DNA of 45,983 bases from Chitinophagales bacterium (GTDB taxonomy: Bacteria > Bacteroidota > Bacteroidia > Chitinophagales > JABDMM01). Both the position numbers and the translations under genes were made by a program. The stretch lies in the NCBI GenBank assembly GCA_013001465.1, contig JABDMM010000148.1, positions 1 to 45,983 of the forward strand, written 5' to 3'. This document shows positions 1 to 8,553 of the stretch, in pieces; the stretch's first letter is position 1, and each line of letters starts with the position of its first letter. The notes under the pieces are model-generated. The model did no database searches. It was not told where the DNA came from and saw only the letters and a program-made list of their open reading frames with translations.

Positions 1-383
<383 letters not shown>

Positions 384-443
384 TTTTTTATTTTTTACAT
401 CGCTTGTTTCGATTATCATTTGCAGTATGTCTTTTTAAGATTT

Positions 444-555
444 TTGTGGTGATTATAGCAAAGGGGTCCACCTCTTACCATTCCGAACAGAGAAGTTAAG
501 CCCTTTAGCGCTGATGGTACTGGAGTAACATCCGGGAGAGTAAGTCGTCGCCACT
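444..555 (+). rRNA. 5S ribosomal RNA
   Basis: This is a complete 5S rRNA of about 112 nt. It carries the conserved CCACCTCTTACCATTCCGAACAG block and the GTACTGGAGTAACATCCGGGAGAGTA block, and the two ends (TGGTGATTATAGC and GTCGTCGCCA) can pair as helix I. It follows the 23S 3' end by about 60 nt and is followed within 10 nt by a rho-independent terminator, which marks the end of the rRNA operon. The ends are estimated from helix I and could shift by 2-3 nt. Confidence 0.93.
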
Positions 556-564
556 TTTTTATAC

Positions 565-597
565 AAAGCCCCGTCATTTTTTGTCGGGGCTTTTTTT
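565..597 (+). terminator. Rho-independent terminator of the rRNA operon
   Basis: The arms AAAGCCCCG (565-573) and CGGGGCTTT (585-593) pair perfectly around an 11-nt loop and are followed by a T run to 597. The hairpin sits directly after 5S and ends about 22 nt before the yifB start codon. Confidence 0.92.
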
Positions 598-619
598 ATT
601 ACCTATACTCAACCTCATT

Positions 620-2158
620 ATGCTCGTGAAATCCTTTGGATCTACAATTATCGGTGTCAATGCTATCAGTATCACTATAGAAGTCAATATCGATTCCGGT
701 TCTAAATACTTTATGACCGGTCTACCAGATAATGCCATCAAAGAATCCTGGCAACGGATCGAAACCGCTCTGCGTAACAACGGATTCGTGATGACAAGAA
801 AAAAAATTGTAATCAACCTCGCTCCCGCCGACCTCAAAAAAGAGGGCTCAGCTTTCGATCTCCCAATGGCTATCGGTATTCTTGCTGCTTCAGATCAAAT
901 CCCCAGGGATAATATTTTTAAATACATCATCATGGGCGAACTGTCTCTCGATGGTGGTATACAACCTATGAAAGGAGCTCTCCCTATGGCCATACAAGCA
1001 AGAAAAGAAGGTTTTAAAGGATTCATTCTCCCGAAAGCTAATGCTCGTGAAGCTGCGGTTGTCGACAATCTGGATGTGTACGGAGTTGAAAATATCGTTC
1101 AAGTCATCGACTTCTTTTCTGGGGTATCCGATCTTTCTCCTGAGATCGTCGATACAAGGGATGAATTCGCCTATAAAGCTCAAAATTTTGAATTCGATTT
1201 CTCAGATGTGAAAGGACAATCCAATATCAAAAGAGCGATGGAAATAGCTGCTGCAGGTGGTCACAATGTGATCTTGATCGGGCCTCCAGGTGCAGGAAAA
1301 ACAATGCTAGCGAAACGCCTGCCATCAATCCTGCCTCCAATGTCTTTACATGAAGCACTCGAAACAACTAAGATTCACTCGGTTGCAGGTAAACTCAGCA
1401 AAATTGATTCACTTTTATCTCATCGCCCTTTTCGTTCACCTCATCATACAGTAAGTGATGTCGCACTAGTTGGTGGAGGAAATCAACCTAAACCCGGGGA
1501 GATCTCTCTTGCTCACAATGGAGTATTGTTTCTAGATGAACTTCCAGAATTCAAAAGATCCGTTCTTGAAGTGCTGCGTCAACCTATGGAGGAAAGAATG
1601 GTAACCATCTCCCGAGCTCGTTTCTCAGTGTCTTATCCCGCTTCTTTTATGCTTGTGGCAGCAATGAACCCATGTCCTTGTGGTTACTTTAATCACCCTG
1701 ATAAAGAGTGTGTCTGCCCACCTGGAGGTGTCCAAAGGTACCTAAACAAAATAAGTGGACCTCTAATGGATAGGATCGACCTACATGTTGAGGTCACCCC
1801 TGTCAACTTGAGAGAATTGTCTTCGGATTCTGTTTCTGAGGGAAGTCTTGAAATAAGAGAACGTGTTGTGGCAGCAAGAAAACTTCAATCAGAAAGATAT
1901 TCTGCAAAGGAAAATATCCATGCGAATGCCCAGTTACCTTCTCAATTTGCAAGAGAGATCTGTATCCTTGACAAACCTTGTCAGATCTTACTCAATCGTG
2001 CAATGGAAAAATTAGGTTTCTCAGCTCGTGCATATGATAGGATCATAAAAGTATCACGGACGATCGCTGATCTCGCGAATTCAGAAAATATCAAAATGGA
2101 GCATATCGCCGAAGCTATTCAGTTTAGAACTTTGGATAGGCGAAATTGGGCTGCTTGA
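620..2158 (+). CDS. YifB/ComM family Mg-chelatase-like AAA+ ATPase
   Basis: This is a 512-residue AAA+ ATPase of the YifB/ComM family. Characterised ComM proteins are hexameric helicases that promote branch migration during uptake of transforming DNA; the role outside competent bacteria is unclear. The N-terminal ChlI-like fold comes first (about residues 1-165). The ATPase core follows, with Walker A GPPGAGKT at 221-228 and Walker B VLFLDE at 302-307. The family's cysteine motif CPCGY (352-356) with C364 and C366 and a C-terminal helical domain follow. The length matches the family (about 500-515). The reading frame stays open upstream into the rRNA terminator, so I chose the ATG at 620, which gives the usual N-terminus. 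No promoter is visible in the 22 nt after the terminator. The gene abuts the convergent gene at 2159. Confidence 0.93.
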   Translation: MLVKSFGSTIIGVNAISITIEVNIDSGSKYFMTGLPDNAIKESWQRIETALRNNGFVMTRKKIVINLAPADLKKEGSAFDLPMAIGILAASDQIPRDNIFKYIIMGELSLDGGIQPMKGALPMAIQARKEGFKGFILPKANAREAAVVDNLDVYGVENIVQVIDFFSGVSDLSPEIVDTRDEFAYKAQNFEFDFSDVKGQSNIKRAMEIAAAGGHNVILIGPPGAGKTMLAKRLPSILPPMSLHEALETTKIHSVAGKLSKIDSLLSHRPFRSPHHTVSDVALVGGGNQPKPGEISLAHNGVLFLDELPEFKRSVLEVLRQPMEERMVTISRARFSVSYPASFMLVAAMNPCPCGYFNHPDKECVCPPGGVQRYLNKISGPLMDRIDLHVEVTPVNLRELSSDSVSEGSLEIRERVVAARKLQSERYSAKENIHANAQLPSQFAREICILDKPCQILLNRAMEKLGFSARAYDRIIKVSRTIADLANSENIKMEHIAEAIQFRTLDRRNWAA

Positions 2159-5100
2159 TCAATTCTTATAAAGCTGATATCTTAACACCCTTTTTTCTGT
2201 TACGTGCAATTCGATAATGTAGTATCCAGACTGCAGAGTGGAAATATCTAAACTGCTGGTTAAGAAATATTCTAATAGGAGCCTTCCGCTAACATCATAT
2301 ATAATCACCCGCTCAGCAAGTGTATTTAAATAAACCACATTATTTGCAGGATTCGGCCATAACAAACTTACTTCCCTTTCAAGATCGATATATTGAATAT
2401 CAGATATTGTACTATTGCCGGTAAAATCAACTTGTCTTATCCGATAGTAGGTAGTTGGAAAGATCGGGAAACTATCCATGGTTGTATAGCTAGTCTCATG
2501 ATTTTGGTTCTTACATGGTATTCTTATAAGCTGATCAAACAAAAATGCATCGCCACTTCTTTCAACACTATAAAAGTCACAGTTACTCTCGAACGCAACT
2601 TTCCAACTCAATCTTACTGACAGATCAGAAGCCTTGTCCACTTCGAAATACGTGAATTGGACCGGCAAGATACCGCCAAAGCTTCCTCCTATTGCAAAAA
2701 TTGAAAAGCCTGTCATGCCTATACCCGGAGCATTATAAAATGTCCCTGACCTGCACAGATCTCCAAACTGTAGTTGTTCCCAGTTTTTACCGGCATACAT
2801 TGAATCTGATTTAAACACATGATATTTGTTGTTTAAATTCGGATAAATATTAGTATTCGCATTTGAAGGGTGGAGAAATATGTCAAATCCGACAGAGTCT
2901 CCTTCGATGGCCCAGTATCCATATCCGGTTATTTCGCTATTTTTCACATGAGTTGTATCTCCGGAACAGTTTGTAATAGTGTCTATAAATAAACTACCGG
3001 GATCAGATGCGATAAACTCTGCGGTAATGGTAGCTGAGTCATAGTGCAGTTGGATCACAGCAGGGTTATATCTCAATGTACTGTCTCCTATAGGAAATAC
3101 ATACGATGTATCACCCGTTATCTTTCGCTCAAGAGCACCGATCAAGTAGTTCATGTTTTCATAATTGCCCGTTGAATCAGGAGTTTGATAACCTCGGATA
3201 GACCCGGATCCAGAATTGTGAATTTTGATCTTATCAGCTGTAATAATAGTTGAGTCAAGTATCAAAGAAGTTGCAATTTCAAGTTTTCCGGAGATTTTCA
3301 ATCTCTTTACTGATGCTGTTAAGGTTTTTGTTATCACCAATTTAGATATGGATATCCGGGAAACTGAGTCTCCATTGAAAACTAGATTTGTACCACCAAA
3401 AGAAATAGAATCCGTCAGGCATAATAAATCTCCACTAATAGCGAAATATACACTACCGTCTGGCTGGACTGATGTGTTTAACTCTGCAGTTTCTCCTATC
3501 GTTAGATCATGAAGAAAAACAGCAAGTGTGTCTCCAGTGTGCAATGTAAGATCGTTGCCGTCGATAAATAGCGTTCTGCAAATAGCAGTATCGATATGAT
3601 CATGTATTGTTACTCCTTGTTTCGACAAGTGATTTATCTTGACATCCGATCCCTTATCTGGAATTCGCAAAGAAATCCAATTTTTACAATTGAACCAACT
3701 GGAATCATGATCTCCTATCCATTGATGTTCTTCTAAAGAATTTTTGATCAAATGAAATGAATTGCCTTGAAGCAAGCTCCCTGTATCGTACGCTAGATCT
3801 GTTGGATAAGAACTCCAATTGGATGGATCACTGATCAATAATACAAGGTCTCTCCTACTTATTGAGTCTATTATGATGTCAAATTTGGCTTTATCAGGAT
3901 AAAGTTTAGAATGGAGATCGGCATTGTAGCATTCTGTTCCAGGGTATAATGCACTATATCTGCTCCCATTTAAAATATTGTCCATTTCATGATAGTCATC
4001 TCCAAACCATCCGGTTCCTGTCCACGCATATAACACTCTCCCACTATAAGTCGCAGAATGCTTCAATTCTTTCTTTCTCCAGATACCGCCTTGCAAAACA
4101 TAAAATTGATCATCGCTATTTAGATCGAATGAATGAAGTCCGTTTAAATTCTTAATACCCCAATTAGAGTCAGCGACTCCATTTACACGAACTTCAAAGT
4201 CTGTATTTCCATCTCCTGTGCGCCTAAAACAGATTTCACCACCACTTTTAACGCTATCCTGAATTTTTTCAAATCGAAGAAAGCCTTCGGTATCCCCCCA
4301 TTTTTTCTTATTCAATCTTTCATATCCATTGTCAGTAAAATCAAGAGTTGTTAAAGGCGCCAGGTCCTTAAGAGTCACGACACAGATCTCGTCAAAGCCA
4401 TTTCCATAGTAATCGGTATTGACGTTTACTACAGCCAGGTCTCCAATTGAAAGCCGGGTAGTTTCAGATGCTTTACCCATTAACATCACACCATCACTCC
4501 ATTGACTTCCGGATCTCAAAAAGACTTTGAAAAAATATACCGAATCATTGATCAGATTATTGATCTTAACTTCATCTCCAGTACCACGAAAAACTACATA
4601 AGCAGAATCAGCAGTCGAACTTCCATTTAGAAAGCTATCATTAGCAACCGCAAAAATCGATGGATGAACAAATATAGAGTCAGTGCTTGCAAGTACATAG
4701 ACCTCATCAAAGCAATCCGATCTAGGATTTGTCCAACTTAACCAAACTGATGCATTGTCGCTAAGTAAAACAGGTTCGGAAACCTCAGCAATTCCTGCTT
4801 TAACTGTTAGTGAAGTCTTTGCTGATAAGATATGATTTGAAGAAGCATATAAGTTAAAAATGTAGATCGAATCTCTTTTAAGTCCGGTAATTTCTAGTGA
4901 ATTCGAATCCCCGATATATAATATCCTGCTTTTAGGGAAAGTCGTTCCTGTCTTCGGTGCAGAATAGAAATCCTGGGAATGCGATTGAGTATCAATATTG
5001 ATACTAGCGGTTGAATGAGTTTGAAGCCCCCCCTCCCTGGCAACTAGAAGGAATTTTTCTGTTTTACCAGATCCAGGCTGCCATTTGATAGAGGCTGTGG

Positions 5101-6163
5101 AATCAGTGAGACAATTGATATCAAAAGATGCTGGCTTAGACGGCTGGGTGGATATATTGTATGTCTGAATTGAATCTGTTTGATAAAGTGGGCCCCCTAA
5201 ACAGAAACTATCTGAGACATTTATACTGATTAAAAAAATTCGCTCTCCAGGAGTTAGGCTATCTATGGATACAATACCGTTTTGCCCATAATAAACAATA
5301 ACATCTTCATCGACAAAGTCTCCTTCACTATATACTTTACTTTGAACTAACATTGAATCCAGAAAAGAGTCTGCTGATAAAAAAAGAATGACAGTATTAA
5401 CTTCCTTTACTTTTGTTAGCTCTATCGTAAGATTATGCTCATTTCTTGACAACAATTCTATATTAGCGATGTCATTAGGTGGAAACTGGCAGGTATCAGT
5501 AGGTCTTATGGATGATATTTCAAAACTATGGATGAACAATTCGTCTCTGGAACCACTTCCTATCAAATCATCACTATACCACTCAAGGTTAAATATCTCG
5601 CCGGTATCGATCTTAAGATCCATAATATCAAATACCGAATCGATGAGAATATAGATCGAATCATTCCCGGGTCTTTTAGTATGCGCTGTATCTAGCTCCA
5701 CATTGACGGAATCAGATCGAAAAGACAATCGGATAAGTGAAGATCGATCTCCGTTGTTTAATGATGAAATGATACATCTGAATTGAAGATGATCGATTTC
5801 ACTTCCGCTTCTGTTCTGAAAATAATGCTTAAGATACCCCGGAGTAAAATCTGCGGTTGTTGGTTGAATTAATATAGCTTGAGAATGAAAGGAATATATT
5901 CCTCCCGTAATTTCTGAACCGGATGTCACTCCCCTTGCAAAGTCACCGGCGATGTTAGAATCACCATATGAATATTGATCTGAGAATCCACTGATAAACC
6001 AATCTTTTGAAGAAAGAAAACCGGAGTCTTCAACAGGAATAAATCCCAAACCCAAAAATGTTGTGAAATCGACGGGAACACTTAGGTTCTGATCAATTAT
6101 TTTCTTTTGACCAAAAGCTAAAGAAAGCTCAAAAACTAAAACAAGTAAAATCAAAAACCTCAT
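2159..6163 (-). CDS. Large secreted protein with T9SS type A sorting domain
   Basis: This 1334-residue protein starts with a Sec signal peptide (hydrophobic residues 2-17, cleavage near AFGQ at 16-19). The middle contains repeated beta-rich stretches resembling fibronectin type III or adhesin modules, roughly 225-340, 341-455 and 456-572. A segment starting GDLAVVNVN (574-582) and containing FTDNGY (609-614) resembles a lamin-tail-like module I have seen in Bacteroidota secreted proteins. The last 75 or so residues form a Por secretion tail: a WPNPANN motif, then VIIYDVSGR and a GYYIIEL strand. This directs export by the type IX system and cleavage or anchoring at the surface. The N-terminal 220 residues match nothing I recognise. 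The substrate or adhesive target cannot be told from sequence. Confidence 0.88.
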   Translation of the reverse strand: MRFLILLVLVFELSLAFGQKKIIDQNLSVPVDFTTFLGLGFIPVEDSGFLSSKDWFISGFSDQYSYGDSNIAGDFARGVTSGSEITGGIYSFHSQAILIQPTTADFTPGYLKHYFQNRSGSEIDHLQFRCIISSLNNGDRSSLIRLSFRSDSVNVELDTAHTKRPGNDSIYILIDSVFDIMDLKIDTGEIFNLEWYSDDLIGSGSRDELFIHSFEISSIRPTDTCQFPPNDIANIELLSRNEHNLTIELTKVKEVNTVILFLSADSFLDSMLVQSKVYSEGDFVDEDVIVYYGQNGIVSIDSLTPGERIFLISINVSDSFCLGGPLYQTDSIQTYNISTQPSKPASFDINCLTDSTASIKWQPGSGKTEKFLLVAREGGLQTHSTASINIDTQSHSQDFYSAPKTGTTFPKSRILYIGDSNSLEITGLKRDSIYIFNLYASSNHILSAKTSLTVKAGIAEVSEPVLLSDNASVWLSWTNPRSDCFDEVYVLASTDSIFVHPSIFAVANDSFLNGSSTADSAYVVFRGTGDEVKINNLINDSVYFFKVFLRSGSQWSDGVMLMGKASETTRLSIGDLAVVNVNTDYYGNGFDEICVVTLKDLAPLTTLDFTDNGYERLNKKKWGDTEGFLRFEKIQDSVKSGGEICFRRTGDGNTDFEVRVNGVADSNWGIKNLNGLHSFDLNSDDQFYVLQGGIWRKKELKHSATYSGRVLYAWTGTGWFGDDYHEMDNILNGSRYSALYPGTECYNADLHSKLYPDKAKFDIIIDSISRRDLVLLISDPSNWSSYPTDLAYDTGSLLQGNSFHLIKNSLEEHQWIGDHDSSWFNCKNWISLRIPDKGSDVKINHLSKQGVTIHDHIDTAICRTLFIDGNDLTLHTGDTLAVFLHDLTIGETAELNTSVQPDGSVYFAISGDLLCLTDSISFGGTNLVFNGDSVSRISISKLVITKTLTASVKRLKISGKLEIATSLILDSTIITADKIKIHNSGSGSIRGYQTPDSTGNYENMNYLIGALERKITGDTSYVFPIGDSTLRYNPAVIQLHYDSATITAEFIASDPGSLFIDTITNCSGDTTHVKNSEITGYGYWAIEGDSVGFDIFLHPSNANTNIYPNLNNKYHVFKSDSMYAGKNWEQLQFGDLCRSGTFYNAPGIGMTGFSIFAIGGSFGGILPVQFTYFEVDKASDLSVRLSWKVAFESNCDFYSVERSGDAFLFDQLIRIPCKNQNHETSYTTMDSFPIFPTTYYRIRQVDFTGNSTISDIQYIDLEREVSLLWPNPANNVVYLNTLAERVIIYDVSGRLLLEYFLTSSLDISTLQSGYYIIELHVTEKRVLRYQLYKN

Positions 6164-6181
6164 AAATCAGCTCTTCAGGAG

Positions 6182-6189
6182 CAAATCTA
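6182..6189 (-). promoter_or_regulatory. Candidate -7 box (TAGATTTG) for the T9SS protein gene
   Basis: Read on the minus strand this is TAGATTTG, matching the Bacteroidota -7 consensus TAnnTTTG. It ends 18 nt before the ATG at 6163. I see no clear TTG/TTTG at the -33 position, so this is a motif match only. Confidence 0.35.
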
Positions 6190-6271
6190 CAAGCCTTAAA
6201 ATGAACTATTCGATTAAAAACATTTAAGTCCTGTAAAGAAATTCACAGACAAAACTTCTGCTAATGTAGAG

Positions 6272-6511
6272 TTAATTGAGACAGATAACCAGATTGATAG
6301 GATGAGTAAGAATACTCTGAGCGAGATCTAGTGGGATATAAATACTTTTAAAATTAACTTGAGCTGTGACAATATTACTTTTGACTGACCGAATTTTAAT
6401 CCGATCCCCCGGAAAACAACCCATTTCTATGAGGAAATCACAGCTTTCCTTCGAGGTAAAATCAATTATGTAGGCGTTATCACCTGGCTTCAAGTTTATT
6501 AAAGGATTCAC
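6272..6511 (-). CDS. FeoA domain protein
   Basis: This 79-residue protein is a stand-alone FeoA (SH3-like) domain. It has the family pattern: an LKPGD turn at residues 7-11, an EMGCFPGDRIKI core (29-40, the 'G-l-xPG' signature) and a closing beta hairpin. FeoA is normally a small cytoplasmic partner of the ferrous iron permease FeoB; related domains also occur at the C-terminus of DtxR/IdeR-type regulators. No feoB is in the window. The gene lies 63 nt downstream of ferritin on the same strand, so the two probably share a transcript. The start is GTG at 6511; the nearest upstream ATG is out of frame and meets a stop at once. Confidence 0.8.
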   Translation of the reverse strand: MNPLINLKPGDNAYIIDFTSKESCDFLIEMGCFPGDRIKIRSVKSNIVTAQVNFKSIYIPLDLAQSILTHPINLVICLN

Positions 6512-6574
6512 TTATTATTCATTTTAATAATAATATATCCTTTTCCTACAACATTGTCAATAAGAGTTAATTAA

Positions 6575-7099
6575 TTACTCTTCTGACGTTGCTTCTTCCT
6601 CCATTGTACTTTCAATACTTCCAAGCATATTGTCAACATAATATAGGCTTTGACCACCAGTACCAATTAATTTGATCTGCGAGATTACCTTATCAAACAA
6701 TACTTCTTCTTCACGTTGTTCTCTTACAAAAAAGCGAAGGAAATCATAGGTTACGTGATCTTTTTCCTGAACTGTAAGATCAACCATTTTATGAATGCTC
6801 CTTGTCACCTTTTCTTCGTGTTTCAGCGCTAGCTGACAAATTTCAAGGACACTCTTAAAATGCAGTGTTGGTTGCTTAACTGAAGGTGTAACTGAATGAC
6901 CACCTACTTCATTTATGAAGAGAAATATTTTCATCATATGCTCATTCTCCTCAGCTGCATGGTTATAGAAGAACTTCGCTGCTCCATCCATGCCTTCTTT
7001 ATCACACCAGGATGCCATTGCGAGGTAGTTAAAACTTGCGGCAGATTCAAGTATCAATTGCTGGTTCAGCGCTTTTTCCATTTTCTTGGAAATCAACAT
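6575..7099 (-). CDS. ftnA: Non-heme ferritin
   Basis: This 174-residue protein is a bacterial FtnA-type ferritin, which forms 24-mers that oxidise Fe2+ and store it as a mineral core. All ferroxidase ligands align with E. coli FtnA: E18, Y25, E51, H54 (in HAAEENEH, 47-54), E95, E127-Q128, and E130-E132 of the third iron site. The C-terminus carries a short acidic tail (EEEATSEE) not needed for the fold. A FeoA gene lies downstream in the same direction, which makes an iron-handling pair. A TAACTTTG -7 box lies 33 nt upstream of the ATG, so this gene is probably the first of the operon. No Fur box is evident. Confidence 0.95.
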   Translation of the reverse strand: MLISKKMEKALNQQLILESAASFNYLAMASWCDKEGMDGAAKFFYNHAAEENEHMMKIFLFINEVGGHSVTPSVKQPTLHFKSVLEICQLALKHEEKVTRSIHKMVDLTVQEKDHVTYDFLRFFVREQREEEVLFDKVISQIKLIGTGGQSLYYVDNMLGSIESTMEEEATSEE

Positions 7100-7132
7100 A
7101 TCTTATCGATTTTAAAAGGTTATAGGAAGTTG

Positions 7133-7140
7133 CAAAGTTA
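7133..7140 (-). promoter_or_regulatory. Candidate -7 box (TAACTTTG) for ferritin
   Basis: On the minus strand the sequence reads TAACTTTGCAA, a close match to TAnnTTTG. It is nearly the same string as the box at 44439. It lies 33 nt upstream of the ferritin ATG, which gives a leader of roughly 25 nt. No convincing -33 TTG was found. Confidence 0.45.
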
Positions 7141-7176
7141 ATTCTTTATCTAAATTGAAGTTGATTTGTATGGGAT

Positions 7177-7247
7177 TTTTTACCGCAGAGTGCGCAGAAG
7201 TTTTTACCGCAGAGTGCGCAGAGGTTTTACCACAGAGTGCGCAGAGG
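7177..7247. repeat. Three tandem copies of a 24-bp repeat
   Basis: The units are 7177-7200, 7201-7224 and 7225-7247. Each is a T run followed by ACCGCAGAGTGCGCAGAGG or a one-base variant; the first ends AAG instead of AGG and the third has ACCACAG. The array stops 2 nt beyond the stop codon of the small lipoprotein gene at 7249 and lies between it and the ferritin promoter. The unit is not a clear hairpin and the copies are directly adjacent, so this is not a CRISPR array. Confidence 0.85.
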
Positions 7248-7248
7248 T

Positions 7249-7392
7249 TTAGATATTTTCTTGATCTTCGAGGAGTGTATCTTCTTTGGAGAATTTAGGG
7301 CAATTGCATTTCGATCCTGAACAGGATATCAATAACATCGATGACACCATTAAAATTGCAATTAAAGCCTTATAACGACTGCTGAAAAACAT
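7249..7392 (-). CDS. Small putative lipoprotein (47 residues)
   Basis: The reverse strand encodes a 47-residue protein starting at the ATG at 7392. It has a positive N-terminus (R6, K8), a hydrophobic stretch (residues 9-22) and a lipobox ending LISC with C24 as the lipidation site. The mature part is only 24 residues: CSGSKCNCPKF, then a charged tail ending in EDQENI. The closely spaced C29 and C31 after the lipid cysteine are unusual and could bind metal or form a disulfide. I do not recognise a family with certainty. The neighbours are ferritin on one side and a divergent glycosyltransferase on the other, with the tandem repeat just downstream. Support comes from the coherent signal, lipobox and stop rather than from homology. 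Confidence 0.6.
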   Translation of the reverse strand: MFFSSRYKALIAILMVSSMLLISCSGSKCNCPKFSKEDTLLEDQENI

Positions 7393-7470
7393 ACTTGGAA
7401 ATTGTTTTCATATACGTAACGCTATAAAATTAGTTAATATTGAGTAAGCTCTTATCAATTTTGCTCTTCA

Positions 7471-8553
7471 ATGGTCGGATTTTTCTCTAAAACAGTTCTA
7501 GTAGCACCCCTGGACTGGGGTTTAGGCCATGCCACACGATGTATTCCTATCATCAAAACGTTGATCGATCTTAATCATAGCGTCATCATCGCGAGCTCCT
7601 CTTCTGCCCTGACTCTCCTTCAAAATGAATTTCCCGACCTTCTCTTCGAAAAACTAAGCGAGTATAATCCTACCTATAATTCCTCAGGTCAATTTACTCT
7701 CAGTATGCTCCAGCAGTCTCCAAAACTTCTAAAAACAATATTTTATGAGCATCGACAGCTTCAAGCTCTTATAGAGAAACACGATATTGATCTGATCATT
7801 TCAGACAACAGGTACGGTATTTATTCCAAAAAAGTACCGTCAATCTTCATTACGCATCAGATCAACCTTCAACTTGGAAAAAATTTATCCTTGTTCGAAA
7901 AACCTGTCAATTTGATCAATCACTACTTCATAGGAAAACACAAAGAATGCTGGGTCCCGGATGTGAGGGGTGCTCATAAAATAAGTGGTGTTTTAAGTTC
8001 TAACGGCATCAGAGGAAAACGCTTTATTGGTCCGCTGTCTAGATTTACCAAAAATGGAGATTTGCCGGATAAAAAATATCATCTTATCGTTCTTCTATCA
8101 GGCCAGGAACCACAGAGAACTGAATTGGAGTCTCTGATTCTAAATGAAGTCAAAAACTTTCCATTTTCTTGCCTGCTTATTCGTGGAAGTTTTACGAAGT
8201 ATTCTGAAAAGAACACCAATAACATAGAAATTAGAGATTTTGTAAGTGCTAAAGAACTTCAACACCTACTCTTAAGTAGTGAAATTATACTAAGCAGAGC
8301 CGGATACAGCTCTATCATGGATTTTATAAGATTAGGCAAGCGTGCAATCCTGATTCCAACGCCAGGGCAAACCGAGCAGGAATATCTTGCAAAGCACCTT
8401 AAATCTCTGGGTTACTTTTATTCTGTAGAGCAAAACAAATTCAGTCTGAAAGTAGCAATTGATCAATGTAAAAAATTTCAACCACCAGTTTCAGATCAAA
8501 GAGAATCGTTGCTTAAAGAAGAAATTGAAAGAGTGATTGACTTATACTGCTAG
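7471..8553 (+). CDS. MurG-like glycosyltransferase (GT28/GT-B fold)
   Basis: This 360-residue protein has a GT-B layout. The N-terminal acceptor domain carries the glycine-rich GLGHATR turn at 17-23. The C-terminal nucleotide-sugar domain has an SRAGYSSIMDF motif and then IPTPGQTEQE, the donor-binding pattern of MurG and related GlcNAc transferases. The family includes cell-wall and glycolipid transferases; the substrate here is not known. It is not murG itself: it is divergent and lies outside a division cluster. Adjacent murI makes a cell-wall link possible but proves nothing. Its stop overlaps the convergent murI end by 4 nt. The ATG at 7471 leaves a good N-terminus with the first beta strand beginning at residue 8. 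Confidence 0.75.
   Translation: MVGFFSKTVLVAPLDWGLGHATRCIPIIKTLIDLNHSVIIASSSSALTLLQNEFPDLLFEKLSEYNPTYNSSGQFTLSMLQQSPKLLKTIFYEHRQLQALIEKHDIDLIISDNRYGIYSKKVPSIFITHQINLQLGKNLSLFEKPVNLINHYFIGKHKECWVPDVRGAHKISGVLSSNGIRGKRFIGPLSRFTKNGDLPDKKYHLIVLLSGQEPQRTELESLILNEVKNFPFSCLLIRGSFTKYSEKNTNNIEIRDFVSAKELQHLLLSSEIILSRAGYSSIMDFIRLGKRAILIPTPGQTEQEYLAKHLKSLGYFYSVEQNKFSLKVAIDQCKKFQPPVSDQRESLLKEEIERVIDLYC

Noticed and set aside
574-837. Minus-strand open frame inside the yifB start region
   Set aside because: It begins within the rRNA terminator and runs antisense to a clear gene; no family resemblance.
7177-7247. Possible CRISPR array or terminator at the 24-bp repeat
   Set aside because: There are no spacers between units and no stable stem followed by a T run.
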